Shown here piece by piece: positions 1-10,038 of a stretch of 64,000 nucleotides of DNA. Within the stretch, counting starts at the first letter, position 1; each line of letters opens with the position of its first letter. The notes below the pieces were generated by a model. The model was not told the origin of the DNA, searched no databases, and saw only the letters and a program-made list of their open reading frames with translations. The stretch covers positions 2,200,501 to 2,264,500 of the forward strand of contig UGTZ01000001.1 of assembly GCA_900455085.1 (NCBI GenBank), read 5' to 3'. A program made the translations under genes and the position numbers. This DNA is from Providencia rettgeri (GTDB taxonomy: Bacteria > Pseudomonadota > Gammaproteobacteria > Enterobacterales > Enterobacteriaceae).

Positions 1-744
1 TTGCGGTTTTTGGCGATATCTGCGAGGTAATTGTTCCACAGGGCATCCAACCATTGTTTATTGGCCAAACGTGCTTCAGGGGACATTTCATCACGCATTA
101 ATGGCTCAACTGCTGATTTATAGGTACCAACACGGAAAATATGGCTACTGACTTTAAGTTTTTCTAACAGTGACTTGTAATAAAGGCCATTAGTTGCGAA
201 ACCATATACCCCAACAGCACCTTGTGGTGTGAGGTAGATATCATCAGCGTAACTGGCGAGATAGTATTGTGATTGGCTATAACTGCTACCGATGGCGTAA
301 ACCTGTTTCCCTGAACTTTTAAATTCATTGATTGCTTTACCGATATAAGCCAGAGAGGGTTGGTCGGCGCCAACTAAATCATCTAGGCGTAATACCATTC
401 CTGTAATACGGTCATCATTTGCGGCGGTACGAATAGTATCAACGATGTCGAATAATGAATTTTCTTGCATGCGGCTATTAGAAGTACCAAGTAGTTCACG
501 GCTCATACGACCAAATGGGTCTGGAGCAGAAACTTGGTCTACGATAACGCCCTGCAAATCAACATACAAAGCACCAAAATAATTTTTTTTCGGGTTGAGT
601 CTCTGTTTGGTAAAGGGCAATTGACCCAATAACGACAAAGAATAACACTAAGAAAATGGCGTTAAAAACGAATTCCCTAATAAAGTTTAGTGCTCGCCAG
701 CTAATTCTAAAGATGGTAGCGATGATGTCCCAAAGTTGACGCAT
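1..744 (-). CDS. sppA: Protease IV (signal peptide peptidase SppA), 3' part beyond window, frameshifted
   Basis: Inner-membrane serine protease that degrades cleaved signal peptides. The start at 744 follows an AGGAGA ribosome site. The first residues (MRQLWDII...) lead into one hydrophobic membrane anchor (about residues 25-45). After a frame change the reading frame runs on to position 1 and contains the general-base lysine motif GTYKSAVEP typical of the amino-terminal half of SppA. Only about 245 residues are present; the nucleophile-serine half lies outside the window. The frame breaks in a run of eight T (583-590). Taking one base out joins ...TQPEKN to YFGALYVDLQG, as in enterobacterial SppA, so I suspect a sequence error. 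It is transcribed away from ydjA. Confidence 0.9.
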
Positions 745-1215
745 GTTTTCTCCTATCCTGTATATTTTGCACCACACGGGTGTTAGCTTCACTGGTTTGC
801 CGTTGGCTTATGGCACAAACTATTTTTGGATATCACATAAATATTTCTTTCTACAGTTGGGCTATTTCCGCCTGTAGCACGAATTTACGACAGTATACTC
901 AAAAGCAAATCTGTTACCCGATCATCACATCGAATTGTTGATGTCTTAGTTGTATCAATACAATTAGTTGCAACTACGGGCTATTTTTATGCATAACAAA
1001 ATTATGATACGCAAGGTACAATGCTTCAACGATATTTTTCATGTGTGATAAATGATACAATTCAATGAATTTATAACGTAATTTTACCTAGCGAATAACC
1101 GTTATTATTGTATTAGTGTAAGCGATTTTCCTTTAAGCTTAAACAATAGATAGCGTGGGTATCATTATCTAATTGAATGATTATCATATCAGTTTACTCT
1201 TAAACGGAGACAAAT
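745..1215. other. Divergent intergenic region sppA/ydjA
   Basis: AT-rich 471-base gap between divergent sppA and ydjA, expected to hold both promoters. I see no open reading frame worth calling and no convincing operator. A GGAG ribosome site stands just before ydjA. Confidence 0.5.
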
Positions 1216-1766
1216 ATGGATGCTTTAACCCTTTTGTTGAACCGCCGTTCAGCTTCAAGACTCACATCACCAGCACCGCAAGGCGAAGTACTCGACAATA
1301 TCCTTGCTGCGGGGATGAGAGCACCTGATCACGGTGCTTTGAAACCATGGCATTTTGTTGTTATGCAAAATGAAGGTATTAACCGCTTCAGTGAGCTATT
1401 AGAAAAAGCGGCAATTGAAGGGCAATTAGGTGCTGAAGTAGAAGAAAAAGCACGTAACGCACCTTTTCGTGCTCCACTCATTATTACCGTTATTGCGAAA
1501 TTAAAAGACCATCCGAAAATACCACAATGGGAACAATTAGTTGCTGCGAGTTGCACTGTACAAGCAATGCAGATGGCCGCGGTTGCTCAAGGTTTTGGCG
1601 GTATATGGCGCTCAGGAGCATGGACAGAAGATGCCGTGGTTCGTGCGGATTAGGTTGTGGAGATAACGACCGTATTGTCGGATTTCTTTATTTAGGTACG
1701 CCAGAGCTTAAAGCACCAGCAAAAGTGCAAACTCCTGATATGACAGGCTTTGTATCTTATTTCTAA
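1216..1766 (+). CDS. ydjA: Nitroreductase family protein YdjA, frameshifted
   Basis: Small FMN-dependent nitroreductase-fold protein. The substrate is not established here. The sequence MDALTLLLNRRSASRL, the motif MRAPDHGALKPWHF and the ending LGTPELKA...FVSYF match the YdjA subgroup along its length. The open frame stops at 1653 after VVRAD. One extra base at the GG of 1647-1648 restores VVRAGLGCGDNDRIVGFLYLG and a 183-residue protein, the usual length. It starts after a GGAG ribosome site and lies 11 bases before selD, the same neighbour order as in other enterobacteria, so the two are probably co-transcribed. Confidence 0.9.
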
Positions 1767-1777
1767 AGAGAATAATA

Positions 1778-2823
1778 ATGACTGAAAAAATTAGATTAAC
1801 ACAATATAGTCATGGTGCAGGCTGCGGCTGTAAAATTGCACCGAAAGTATTAGAGCAAATTTTACACTCGGAACAAGCAAAATTTAATGACCCACATTTG
1901 TTAGTTGGTAATGAAACGAAAGATGATGCGGCGGTTTATGATCTAGGTAACGGCATTGGTATCATCAGCACGACAGATTTTTTTATGCCGATCGTTGACT
2001 CCCCGTTTGAATTCGGCCGTATTGCCGCAACTAATGCGATTAGCGATATCTTTGCTATGGGCGGAAAACCGATTATGGCAATCGCTATTTTTAGGCTGGC
2101 CAATTGCTAAGTTACCGCCTGAAGTGGCTCGTGAAGTGATTGAGGGGGGCCGTGCTGCTTGTGCGGATGCTGGCATATCATTGGCTGGAGGGCACTCTAT
2201 TGATGCACCTGAGCCTATTTTTGGTTTGGCAGTTACAGGTGTTGTGAATACGGAATATGTGAAGAAAAATAGTGCTGCAACAGCAGATTGCGAACTGTTT
2301 TTGACTAAACCGCTTGGGATTGGCGTTTTGACAACGGCAGAGAAAAAAGGGGTACTTGCGCCGGAACATCAACACTTAGCGGCTGAAACCATGTGCCAAA
2401 TGAATAAGTTAGGGGCGGTGGTTGCGCCTTTAGAAGGGGTGACGGCCATGACAGATGTAACCGGTTTCGGTTTATTGGGGCATTTAAGTGAGATTTGCGA
2501 AGGGTCTAAAGTTCGCGCTGAAATTTCCTTTAGTAAAGTCCCTAAATTAGTCAACGTCGAAAAATATATTGAAGCAGGTTGCGTTCCTGGTGGAACAACC
2601 CGTAACTTCGACAGCTATGGTCACCTTATTGGCCCAATGAGTGATATGCAACGTCAGCTATTGTGCGACCCACAAACCTCTGGTGGCTTACTCATTGCAG
2701 TAAAACCTTCCGAAGTCTCTAAAATTAAAGAGATTGCACAGCAGCAAGGTGTTTTTGTTACAGTCTATCGGTAAATTATTACCCCATCAGGATAATGTTC
2801 CTTTAGTTGAAGTGATAGATTAA
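1778..2823 (+). CDS. selD: Selenide, water dikinase, frameshifted twice
   Basis: Makes selenophosphate from selenide and ATP for selenocysteine and selenouridine synthesis. The amino end has the glycine-rich active-site segment SHGAGCGCK with the catalytic cysteine at residue 16 and lysine 19. Later come DDAAVYDLG, STTDFF, GGHSIDAPEP and DPQTSGGLL, all standard for SelD. Two frame breaks are present, one at the T run 2088-2092 (should read AIAILGWPIAKLPPE) and one at 2752-2756 (should read GVLLQSIGKLLP). With one T removed at each site the protein is 347 residues, the usual length. The start follows a weak AGAG site, and topB begins 3 bases after the stop, suggesting a ydjA-selD-topB operon. 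Confidence 0.92.
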
Positions 2824-2826
2824 TTT

Positions 2827-4755
2827 ATGCGTTTGTTTATTGCGGAAAAACCGAGCCTTGCAAGGGCCATTGCAGATGTATTACCCAAACCCCATAAACG
2901 AGGTGATGGTTTTATTCAATGTGGTGATGGCCAAACCGTAACATGGTGCATTGGCCACCTTTTAGAGCAGGCGGAACCCGATGCTTATGAACCTCGGTAT
3001 GCACGTTGGAATCTTCAGGATTTACCAATTATCCCAGATAAGTGGCAATTGAAGCCCCGTCCCGCAGTAACTAAACAATTAAAAACCATTGAAACATTAC
3101 TGAAGCAAGCTTCAATAGTCGTCCATGCAGGAGACCCCGATAGAGAAGGTCAACTGCTGGTGGACGAAGTGCTTGATTTTTTAAAGCTCGATCCTGAGAA
3201 ACGCAAAGCCGTAAAACGTTGTTTGATCAATGACCTTAACCCACAAGCCGTTGAGCGGGCAATTGACCGCTTAAGAGAAAATCGTGAGTTTATCCCTCTT
3301 TGTGTCTCAGCCTTGGCGAGAGCACGGGCAGATTGGCTATATGGCATCAATATGACTCGTGCTTATACGCTATTAGGGCAACGAGGTGGATATCAAGGTG
3401 TTCTTTCTGTTGGGCGGGTACAAACGCCAGTTTTAGGCCTAGTTGTTAGGCGCGATGAAGAAATAGAAAATTTTATCCCTAAAGATTATTTCGAGGTGAA
3501 AGCCTATATTGTTACGCCAAAAGATGAGCGTTTTGTGGCGATATGGCAGCCAAGTGACTCCTGTATTGATTACCAAGACGAAGAAGGGCGTTTGTTCCAC
3601 CGACCGCTTGCAGACCATGTGGTATCGCGTATTGAGGGTAAGCCTGCCATAGTGACGCAATATCAGGACAAGCGCGAGTCTGAAATTGCACCATTGCCTT
3701 TCTCTTTGTCGTCTTTACAGATTGAAGCCGCTAAAAAGTATGCGTTGAGTGCACAAGAAGTATTGGATATATGCCAACGCTTGTACGAAACACATAAGTT
3801 AATTACCTATCCACGTTCGGATAGCCGATATTTACCGGATGAACATTTTGCAGGGCGACACAGTGTATTGAATGCCATTGCTGTGCATCAGCCTGAACTC
3901 ACTGAATTTGAACTGCCAGAGTTAGATAAAAAGAATCGTTGTTGGGACGATAAAAAAGTGGATGCCCACCATGCAATTATTCCAACAGCAAAAACGGCAG
4001 CAGTAAAATTAACGGAAAATGAGAGTAAAATTTACCAACTGATTGCACGTCAATATATTATTCAGTTTATGGCGGATGCGGTTTACCGTAAGTGTACTAT
4101 TGATCTTGAAATTGAAAAGGGTAAATTTATTGCAAAAGCTCGGTTTCTTGCTGAAGCGGGGTGGCGAGTTGTATTAGGCAATAAAGAGCGCGATGCTGAA
4201 AACGATGGTATGCCTTTGCCAGTTGTGAGTAAAAATGATGAGTTATTATGTGAGAAAGGGGAAGTTGTCGAACGGCAAACGCAGCCTCCGCGCCCTTTTA
4301 CGGATGCAACGCTATTATCAGCAATGACTGGGATCGCTCGGTTTGTGCAAGATAAAGCATTAAAAAAAGTATTGCGAGAAACGGATGGGCTTGGTACGGA
4401 AGCGACTAGGGCGGGCATCATTGATTTACTATTCAAGCGCCAATTTCTCTTCAAAAAAGGGCGTTACATTCATTCTTCTCCGGCGGGAAGGGCTCTAATT
4501 CATGTTCTACCCGATATGGCAACATTACCGGATATGACTGCTCATTGGGAGTCAGTACTGACTCAAATTAGTGAAAAACAATCACGTTATGATGATTTTA
4601 TGCATCCGTTAGGTCAAACGTTGATGCAATTAATTCACCATGCACGCCAATTTACAAATTTGAGGACATTTCGAGAGTTACCAGCCCCATCAGCAAAAGC
4701 AGGGAAAAAACCTGCAAAAACAGGCAAGAAGAAAACGAAAAAGAAAGAGGATTAG
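2827..4755 (+). CDS. topB: DNA topoisomerase III
   Basis: Type IA topoisomerase that decatenates single-stranded and replicating DNA. The 642 residues begin with the TOPRIM domain (MRLFIAEKPSLARAI; acidic motif GDPDREGQ near residues 102-109). The active-site tyrosine is residue 328 in LITYPRSDSRYLP. DGLGTEATRA lies farther on. The carboxyl tail is lysine-rich (GKKPAKTGKKKTKKK), a usual nucleic-acid-binding end for TopB. The reading frame is intact. It follows selD by three bases, as in Escherichia coli, and is followed by a strong hairpin terminator. Confidence 0.96.
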   Translation: MRLFIAEKPSLARAIADVLPKPHKRGDGFIQCGDGQTVTWCIGHLLEQAEPDAYEPRYARWNLQDLPIIPDKWQLKPRPAVTKQLKTIETLLKQASIVVHAGDPDREGQLLVDEVLDFLKLDPEKRKAVKRCLINDLNPQAVERAIDRLRENREFIPLCVSALARARADWLYGINMTRAYTLLGQRGGYQGVLSVGRVQTPVLGLVVRRDEEIENFIPKDYFEVKAYIVTPKDERFVAIWQPSDSCIDYQDEEGRLFHRPLADHVVSRIEGKPAIVTQYQDKRESEIAPLPFSLSSLQIEAAKKYALSAQEVLDICQRLYETHKLITYPRSDSRYLPDEHFAGRHSVLNAIAVHQPELTEFELPELDKKNRCWDDKKVDAHHAIIPTAKTAAVKLTENESKIYQLIARQYIIQFMADAVYRKCTIDLEIEKGKFIAKARFLAEAGWRVVLGNKERDAENDGMPLPVVSKNDELLCEKGEVVERQTQPPRPFTDATLLSAMTGIARFVQDKALKKVLRETDGLGTEATRAGIIDLLFKRQFLFKKGRYIHSSPAGRALIHVLPDMATLPDMTAHWESVLTQISEKQSRYDDFMHPLGQTLMQLIHHARQFTNLRTFRELPAPSAKAGKKPAKTGKKKTKKKED

Positions 4756-4774
4756 TTGAGTTTGGTTAACCAAT

Positions 4775-4798
4775 AAAAGGCGCTTTAAGCGCCTTTTT
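4775..4798. terminator. Bidirectional terminator topB/xthA
   Basis: Perfect 11-base inverted repeat (AAAAGGCGCTT / AAGCGCCTTTT) around a single base, with T runs on both strands, between convergent topB and xthA. Confidence 0.85.
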
Positions 4799-4820
4799 GC
4801 GTTATAACTAGTGATGAAAT

Positions 4821-5633
4821 TTATTTTGTTAGGTCAAACTCAGACCACACCGGTGCGTGGTCTGATGGCTTTTCCATTCCGCGAATATCATAATCAATAC
4901 CCGTTGCGATACAACGTTCAGCAAGGTTATTTGAGGCTAGTAATAAATCAATACGTAAACCGCGGTTATCATCAAAGCCCTTAGAACGGTAGTCAAACCA
5001 AGAGTAGCAATCAGCAACATCAGGATTTTTAGCTCGGTATGTATCGACCAAGCCCCAGCCTAACAATTTAGCTAACCATTCACGTTCTTCAGGTAAAAAA
5101 GAACATTTTCCGGTTTTTAACCAACGTTTGCGGTTTGCATCACCAATACCGATATCCAGATCGGTTGGGCTAATATTCATATCACCCATAATGAGTAATT
5201 GAGACTCAGCCGTTTGTGTTGATGTAATGTAATTTTGTAAATCTTGATAGAATTTTTCTTTTGCGGGAAATTTAGTTGGGTGGTCGCGGCTTTCCCCTTG
5301 AGGAAAATAACCATTAACAACAGTCAATGGGCCACGCTCTGTTTGGATGTCAGCCATGATAATACGGCGCTGTGCGTCATCATCGTCAGTTGGAAAGCCT
5401 TTGCGGACAGCAAGAGGCTCATTTTTTGTTAAAAGAGCCACGCCATAATGGGCTTTTTGGCCGTGATAAAAAACATGATAGCCGAGCTGACTAACCTCTT
5501 CATAAGGGAACATATCATCATGGACTTTTGTTTCTTGTAAGCCAATAACCTCAGGTTGATGTTTTTCGATGATTGCAGCGAGTTGGTGAGGGCGAGCTCG
5601 AAGGCCATTGATATTGAACGATATGAATTTCAT
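4821..5633 (-). CDS. xthA: Exodeoxyribonuclease III
   Basis: Double-strand-specific 3'-5' exonuclease and AP endonuclease of base-excision repair. The length is 270 residues, near the family norm of 268. Metal and catalytic residues are visible: Asn7 in SFNINGLR, Glu34 in LQETK, the GDMNISPTDLDIG segment, the RIDLLLAS segment and the final SDHAPVW histidine. The frame is intact. It converges on topB. Confidence 0.96.
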   Translation of the reverse strand: MKFISFNINGLRARPHQLAAIIEKHQPEVIGLQETKVHDDMFPYEEVSQLGYHVFYHGQKAHYGVALLTKNEPLAVRKGFPTDDDDAQRRIIMADIQTERGPLTVVNGYFPQGESRDHPTKFPAKEKFYQDLQNYITSTQTAESQLLIMGDMNISPTDLDIGIGDANRKRWLKTGKCSFLPEEREWLAKLLGWGLVDTYRAKNPDVADCYSWFDYRSKGFDDNRGLRIDLLLASNNLAERCIATGIDYDIRGMEKPSDHAPVWSEFDLTK

Positions 5634-6198
5634 GGTTTTTTATCACCTAGTTTTATGATTATTATGCGTATTCTACCAGATGGTAGCAATACTGTAACCC
5701 CGAGTAGCATGTTTCAACGATTAGGTTGTTTTATAGCCAATAACGATTATGATAAAAATGGATATTACATAACTCATTCTTGGTATGATATCAAAATTCT
5801 GAGCGTAATATAAAAATTATAATAAATTTAGTTAAACAAAAAATATTATAATTAATTAAATTTATTATGGGTGCTAGAATTTAATTTCTGATTAAAATTA
5901 AATTAATAATTTCAATATTAACTGGTTTTAATTTCATTTAAAGTCAATTGGTTATTTATATTTTAATGTGATTTAATAGTGGAGGCATAAAAAATAATTA
6001 ATCGAAACAGTATAATATATTGCTTTGTAATGATGGAAATTATAAAAATACTTTTATGAAATATTGTTAATCATTCAATAAAAAATCAACTTTGATTTTT
6101 TGTTTTTTGGATTAATTTATGGGCTAATCAATATAATTATTAATGAGAAAGTTAAGTATGTTGATTAACATTTTAATAAATGGAATGGGGTCATAGAT
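5634..6198. other. Long AT-rich intergenic region before the LysR gene
   Basis: 565 bases, strongly A+T rich from about 5800 on, with no supportable gene. It separates divergent xthA and the LysR-type gene. The composition suggests a site silenced by H-NS, but that is inference. Confidence 0.4.
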
Positions 6199-7074
6199 AT
6201 GTTCTTTTCAAGAAAATTAGAGGCGTTTATGGCGGTTGTTGAAAATGGCTCGTTAAGCAAAGCGGCAAGAGTGATGAACCGTACGACACCTCCCATCGCG
6301 AAGTCAATCAAAGACTTTGAGACAAGCCTAGGTAAACGGCTTTTTAAACGAGAAAAATTTGGAATGACATTAACTAAGGATGGCCAAGAACTTTATAACG
6401 ATCTAAGAGATCTTTATTTACAGGAGAAAGAAATAACGAAAAAACATTTTTCAGGTTATATAATCAATGAGGCTAATATTTATTATGACTGGGGTAAGGA
6501 AAATCATTTAATTAATTTATATCAATCAGCACATCAAAATAATGTACAAGTAAATATATTAAGGTTTAATTATGATGAAGTAGATGAAATTGTCGATTAT
6601 GATGGAAATACACTTATTCTTAGTTCAGAGCAGGTTGTTAGTGAGCGGTTTTCATTACAAAAAATAATAGAAAATTCACCATTAGGTATTTATTGTCGGA
6701 AAGAACTGTATGAGAAATTTCATTATGATCTTGTTACATTATTACAAAAAAGTACTTGGTTATGTGACCCCGCATTTTATAAAAGTTCTTTGATGAGCGA
6801 TTTATTAGCAAAAATTGAAACGGTTGATAATAAAACGAGCGTGAGACAAATGGATAATATTGGCTGTTGCCAAAGTTTTATTCAAGATGGTGACTTTATT
6901 GGCATTATAGACCACTATCCAGAAGAAGAATTAATTGATAAATCATTAATTTATATACCATTAAACAAGATTTTGGGGAAAAGTGTTTGTTACATTTATA
7001 AATCAAAATCACACTCTAGTGTACTAAATCGTTTTATGGGTGTTGTTGATAAATTAGGGGGGGATGTTAATTAA
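6199..7074 (+). CDS. LysR-family transcriptional regulator, target unknown
   Basis: 291 residues. The first 60 or so form the LysR winged helix-turn-helix (KLEAFMAVVENGSLSKAARVMNRTTPP, then FETSLGKRLFKRE). The rest should be the effector domain but is divergent and I cannot tie it to a known subgroup. The gene is richer in A+T than its neighbours and has no adjacent divergent target operon; upstream lies 565 bases of AT-rich DNA. It ends two bases from the 3' end of a tRNA-Tyr gene on the other strand. A G7 run near the stop (7057-7063) could hide an indel affecting the last residues. Possibly acquired; function unknown. Confidence 0.8.
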   Translation: MFFSRKLEAFMAVVENGSLSKAARVMNRTTPPIAKSIKDFETSLGKRLFKREKFGMTLTKDGQELYNDLRDLYLQEKEITKKHFSGYIINEANIYYDWGKENHLINLYQSAHQNNVQVNILRFNYDEVDEIVDYDGNTLILSSEQVVSERFSLQKIIENSPLGIYCRKELYEKFHYDLVTLLQKSTWLCDPAFYKSSLMSDLLAKIETVDNKTSVRQMDNIGCCQSFIQDGDFIGIIDHYPEEELIDKSLIYIPLNKILGKSVCYIYKSKSHSSVLNRFMGVVDKLGGDVN

Positions 7075-7075
7075 A

Positions 7076-7160
<85 letters not shown>

Positions 7161-7197
7161 AGATTTTGAGTTGCTGTAATCATTGACAGCGGGCGGC

Positions 7198-7225
7198 ATC
7201 ATATCAAATGACGCGCCGCTGTAAA
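7198..7225 (-). promoter_or_regulatory. tyrT promoter with GC-rich discriminator
   Basis: On the minus strand, -35 TTTACA (7220-7225), a 16-base spacer and -10 TATGAT (7198-7203), followed by the GC-rich stretch GCCGCCCGC. The arrangement is nearly the same as the stringently controlled E. coli tyrT promoter, which suggests growth-rate and ppGpp control. Confidence 0.8.
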
Positions 7226-7319
7226 GCATTAATTTTCAATAAAATGGTCGTTTGCTGTTTTTTTATTCTTAATGTGTGTTAAATCAACAATGTGTTGTTA
7301 AATAAGCCACTATGTTGGC

Positions 7320-8168
7320 TTATAAAATAATGGTGCGATTACCATATACAAATACACGTTGAGCTAAAACCCAGTAAAGGGCATGGCTTAGTACATTTTT
7401 TTCAACATCACGTCCAGCACGCATCATATCATCCGCTGTGAATGTATGGTCTACATTAATCACGTTCTGTGTAATGATTGGCCCTTCATCAAGGCTGTCA
7501 TTAACAAAATGCGCTGTAGCACCAATAATTTTTACGCCACGCTCATAAGCTTGGTGATAAGGACGGGCACCAATAAAGGCAGGTAAAAACGAATGGTGAA
7601 TATTGATAATCTGGTTTGGATAATGCTGAACAAATGCGGGCGTTAATACGCGCATATATTTAGCCAACACAACGTAGTCAGGCTGATACTGGTCAATCTG
7701 TGCTGTCATTTTTTCGTCATGTTGTTCGCGAGTTAAGCCTTCATGACTAATATGGTGGAATGGGATGCCAAATTGTTCGACTAAGTTTCTTAGCGTGTCG
7801 TGGTTTCCAATAACAGCAGCAATTTCAACATCCAAGCCATCATAAGCACTTTTCATGAGTAGGTCGCCCAGACAATGTGCTTCTTTGGTTACCATGACGA
7901 CAATACGACGCCGGCCTGCAGTGTTTAATTCACGTTGAGACCCAACAGGCAATGCATCGTCGAGATCCGCTAATAATGTTTCATCGTTGAAAATGCCTTC
8001 TAACTCAGTTCTCATGAAGAAACGGCCAGTGTGATGATCAACAAATTCATTATTTTGTACGATATTGAGTTGGTGTTTATAGCAAATATTGGTGATTTTC
8101 GCGATTAATCCTTTCGCGTCAGGGCAAATTGTCCTGAGAATTTTCTTTTGTACAATTTTGTGTTGCAT
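7320..8168 (-). CDS. purU: Formyltetrahydrofolate deformylase
   Basis: Hydrolyses 10-formyl-tetrahydrofolate to formate and tetrahydrofolate, supplying formate for PurT and balancing the one-carbon pool. The 282 residues consist of an amino-terminal ACT domain (ILRTICPDAKGLIAKI, to about residue 85) and a formyltransferase domain with the catalytic segment NIHHSFLP and the downstream aspartate in HFVNDSLDEGP. The frame is intact and of normal length. It lies next to tRNA-Tyr and ychJ, as in other enterobacteria. Confidence 0.95.
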   Translation of the reverse strand: MQHKIVQKKILRTICPDAKGLIAKITNICYKHQLNIVQNNEFVDHHTGRFFMRTELEGIFNDETLLADLDDALPVGSQRELNTAGRRRIVVMVTKEAHCLGDLLMKSAYDGLDVEIAAVIGNHDTLRNLVEQFGIPFHHISHEGLTREQHDEKMTAQIDQYQPDYVVLAKYMRVLTPAFVQHYPNQIINIHHSFLPAFIGARPYHQAYERGVKIIGATAHFVNDSLDEGPIITQNVINVDHTFTADDMMRAGRDVEKNVLSHALYWVLAQRVFVYGNRTIIL

Positions 8169-8262
8169 GAAGCAGCCTAATCCTTAACTAACAAAGCGAT
8201 ATAAAAAACGACAGATTGAGTATTAAATGTGTCTCATTAGACAGGCATTAAATAAAGGGTAA

Positions 8263-8742
8263 TTAGTCTGGGTGCCCACACTTTTTATATTTTTGACCAG
8301 AGCCACAAGGACATAAATCATTACGACCGATTTTTGGGGTAATACCGTCTATATAATACCAACACGAATCCATCTTAATAAAACGCGAACGTTCATGAAT
8401 AAGCTGCTTATGATCAGCTTTTTCATCAATAAAGCAAGCCGAAAATTCGACATAAGCTTCATCGGGATTTTTAGCATAAGAAGAACTAATAACACGAAGA
8501 CCACACCAGCGTGTCTTCGAAAAACTATTTACAATTTCTTGGTGCCATTCTTGAGCATGGCAATCCGGGTGCCATGTTTTAATCAGATAATCGGCATTTT
8601 GGTGAACATAAGCGCTATATCTGGAGCGCATAAGCTGTTCAGGCGTCTGTGGAATAGATTTTCCTTGTAAAAAAGGGGCGCAGCATTGTTCAAATTGTGC
8701 TTCGTTGCCACAGCAACACCTATCTTCTTCTTGTGATTTCAT
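8263..8742 (-). CDS. ychJ: YchJ family SEC-C motif protein
   Basis: 159 residues with a cysteine-rich SEC-C-type motif at each end: CCCGNEAQFEQCCAPFL near residues 9-25 and LCPCGSGQKYKKCGHPD at the carboxyl end, which should bind zinc. The middle (RSRYSAYVHQNADYLIKTW) is typical of the YchJ family. The biochemical role is not known. In E. coli rssA stands between ychJ and rssB. Here no rssA is present. Confidence 0.92.
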   Translation of the reverse strand: MKSQEEDRCCCGNEAQFEQCCAPFLQGKSIPQTPEQLMRSRYSAYVHQNADYLIKTWHPDCHAQEWHQEIVNSFSKTRWCGLRVISSSYAKNPDEAYVEFSACFIDEKADHKQLIHERSRFIKMDSCWYYIDGITPKIGRNDLCPCGSGQKYKKCGHPD

Positions 8743-8867
8743 AACACTCTCTATAAAAATAAGTATAAGATTGAAAAGTCACTATACTTAAATGATGGCG
8801 AATAAATGATTTTATCGTATGAATAATTGTATTGTTAATTAAACCAGGCTTTTGCAGTAGGTATCTT

Positions 8868-9879
8868 ATGAAAAATAGAAAAGTACTCATAATAGAAGAC
8901 GAAATCACCTTCTGTACAATTTTAAAAAATTACCTCGAAACGCTGGGTATTGAGATCTATACCGCAGATAATGGTCAATTAGCAATAGAGATGTTAACAA
9001 TAAACGGTATCACCCCTGATATCATTCTATGTGACCTTAATATGCCGATAATGAATGGTGAAGCGTTTATGCGAGAGTTGGTTGCTCGTAATATCGATAT
9101 TCCAGTCATTGTGATTACAGCAACAACCGATTTTACTCAGTTAGATAGAATGTTTCGTTTAGGGGCAAAAGATGCTTTGCTTAAGCCAATAAAAAATTTA
9201 GATGAAGTTAAAGTGACCCTCCTTTCTGCACTGTATCCTGAGAAAAATAACCTAACAGAGCTAATGGGAGAGGAACTTCATCAGATTTCTACATTAATGC
9301 AAGAGCATACTCAAGATATGTTGACGGTGTTGAAGCAGTTACAACCGCCAGTAAACCAAATTATAAATAATTACCGAATTAACTATCGCCAACTTAATGA
9401 AGCCAACCGCTTTGGCTTATTATTAGACTTAGCCGCTATTTCAGACAGCCAAATAGGGATTTTACTGCATTGACACTGAGCGCTCTCCCCAAGAAGGTAT
9501 TATGGCTGCTTTTTTGATTCGTGTTGTGTTCAATGACCTATTAAAAAGTGCGGTAAGCTACCCAGAAAAAAAATTACCGAATATTGATAGGATTATTAAT
9601 CAAATAAATTATTTACTAGAGGATTCGGGGTTTAGTGGGCAATTTCCTCTCTTATTGGGGTATTTTAATACACAGAATAAAGTAATTATAATGGCGAGTG
9701 CGGGCTTAGAAGCGGAAATAACGACAGAAAATACGCATGTTAAGTTACCAAGAAGTCTTCCTTTAGGTACACTTAAATTTTATCAATCTAACCATTTAGA
9801 GGTAAAAGGAAATGCTTGGCAGTGTTTAATTCGTAATAATAGCCAGAAAATAAAACTTATGTTTAACCCGGAGACATAA
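8868..9879 (+). CDS. rssB: Sigma-S degradation adaptor RssB, frameshifted
   Basis: Response-regulator adaptor that delivers sigma-S to the ClpXP protease. The amino half is a receiver domain: IIEDE acidic pocket, phospho-acceptor aspartate in IILCDLNMP, VITAT and the lysine in LLKPIKN. The carboxyl half resembles the degenerate PP2C-like domain (LPLGTLKFYQ, WQCLI). The frame breaks at GGG 9456-9458. With two G the segment reads SQIGFYCIDTERSPQEG and the protein is 336 residues, against 337 in E. coli. I chose the start at 8868 because MKNRKVLIIEDE aligns with the family; an upstream start at 8832 adds unrelated residues. Divergent from ychJ; rssA is absent. Confidence 0.9.
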
Positions 9880-10038
9880 TTAATGTCTAAAATGCATGCA
9901 TGTGTCATCTAAATAACTCTATTCAGACTCGTCGCTATTTATTCATAAATATTTCCTGATATACTTTTGCGCACTTAAAATGCCTCTTGATACTTTAGTG
10001 AAATTTGAGAGGCAAGGATGATATCTGGAGTGATAAAA

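Noticed and set aside
1150..1192. Fur-like box before ydjA (ATCATTATC and ATGATTATCAT)
   Set aside because: Symmetric core, but the full 19-base match is poor and neither sppA nor ydjA-selD has a reason for iron control.
1329..1556. Antisense open frame within ydjA, and many like it opposite or out of frame with topB, adhE, trp, topA and acnA
   Set aside because: They overlap well-conserved genes, lack ribosome sites and have no protein-like composition; they are by-products of the real genes.
5556..5813. 85-codon plus-strand frame over the xthA start
   Set aside because: Overlaps the 5' end of xthA and its promoter; composition not protein-like.
7057..7063. Frameshift at the G7 run in the LysR gene
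   Set aside because: The written frame ends normally four residues later; no evidence for a longer or different end without relatives to compare.
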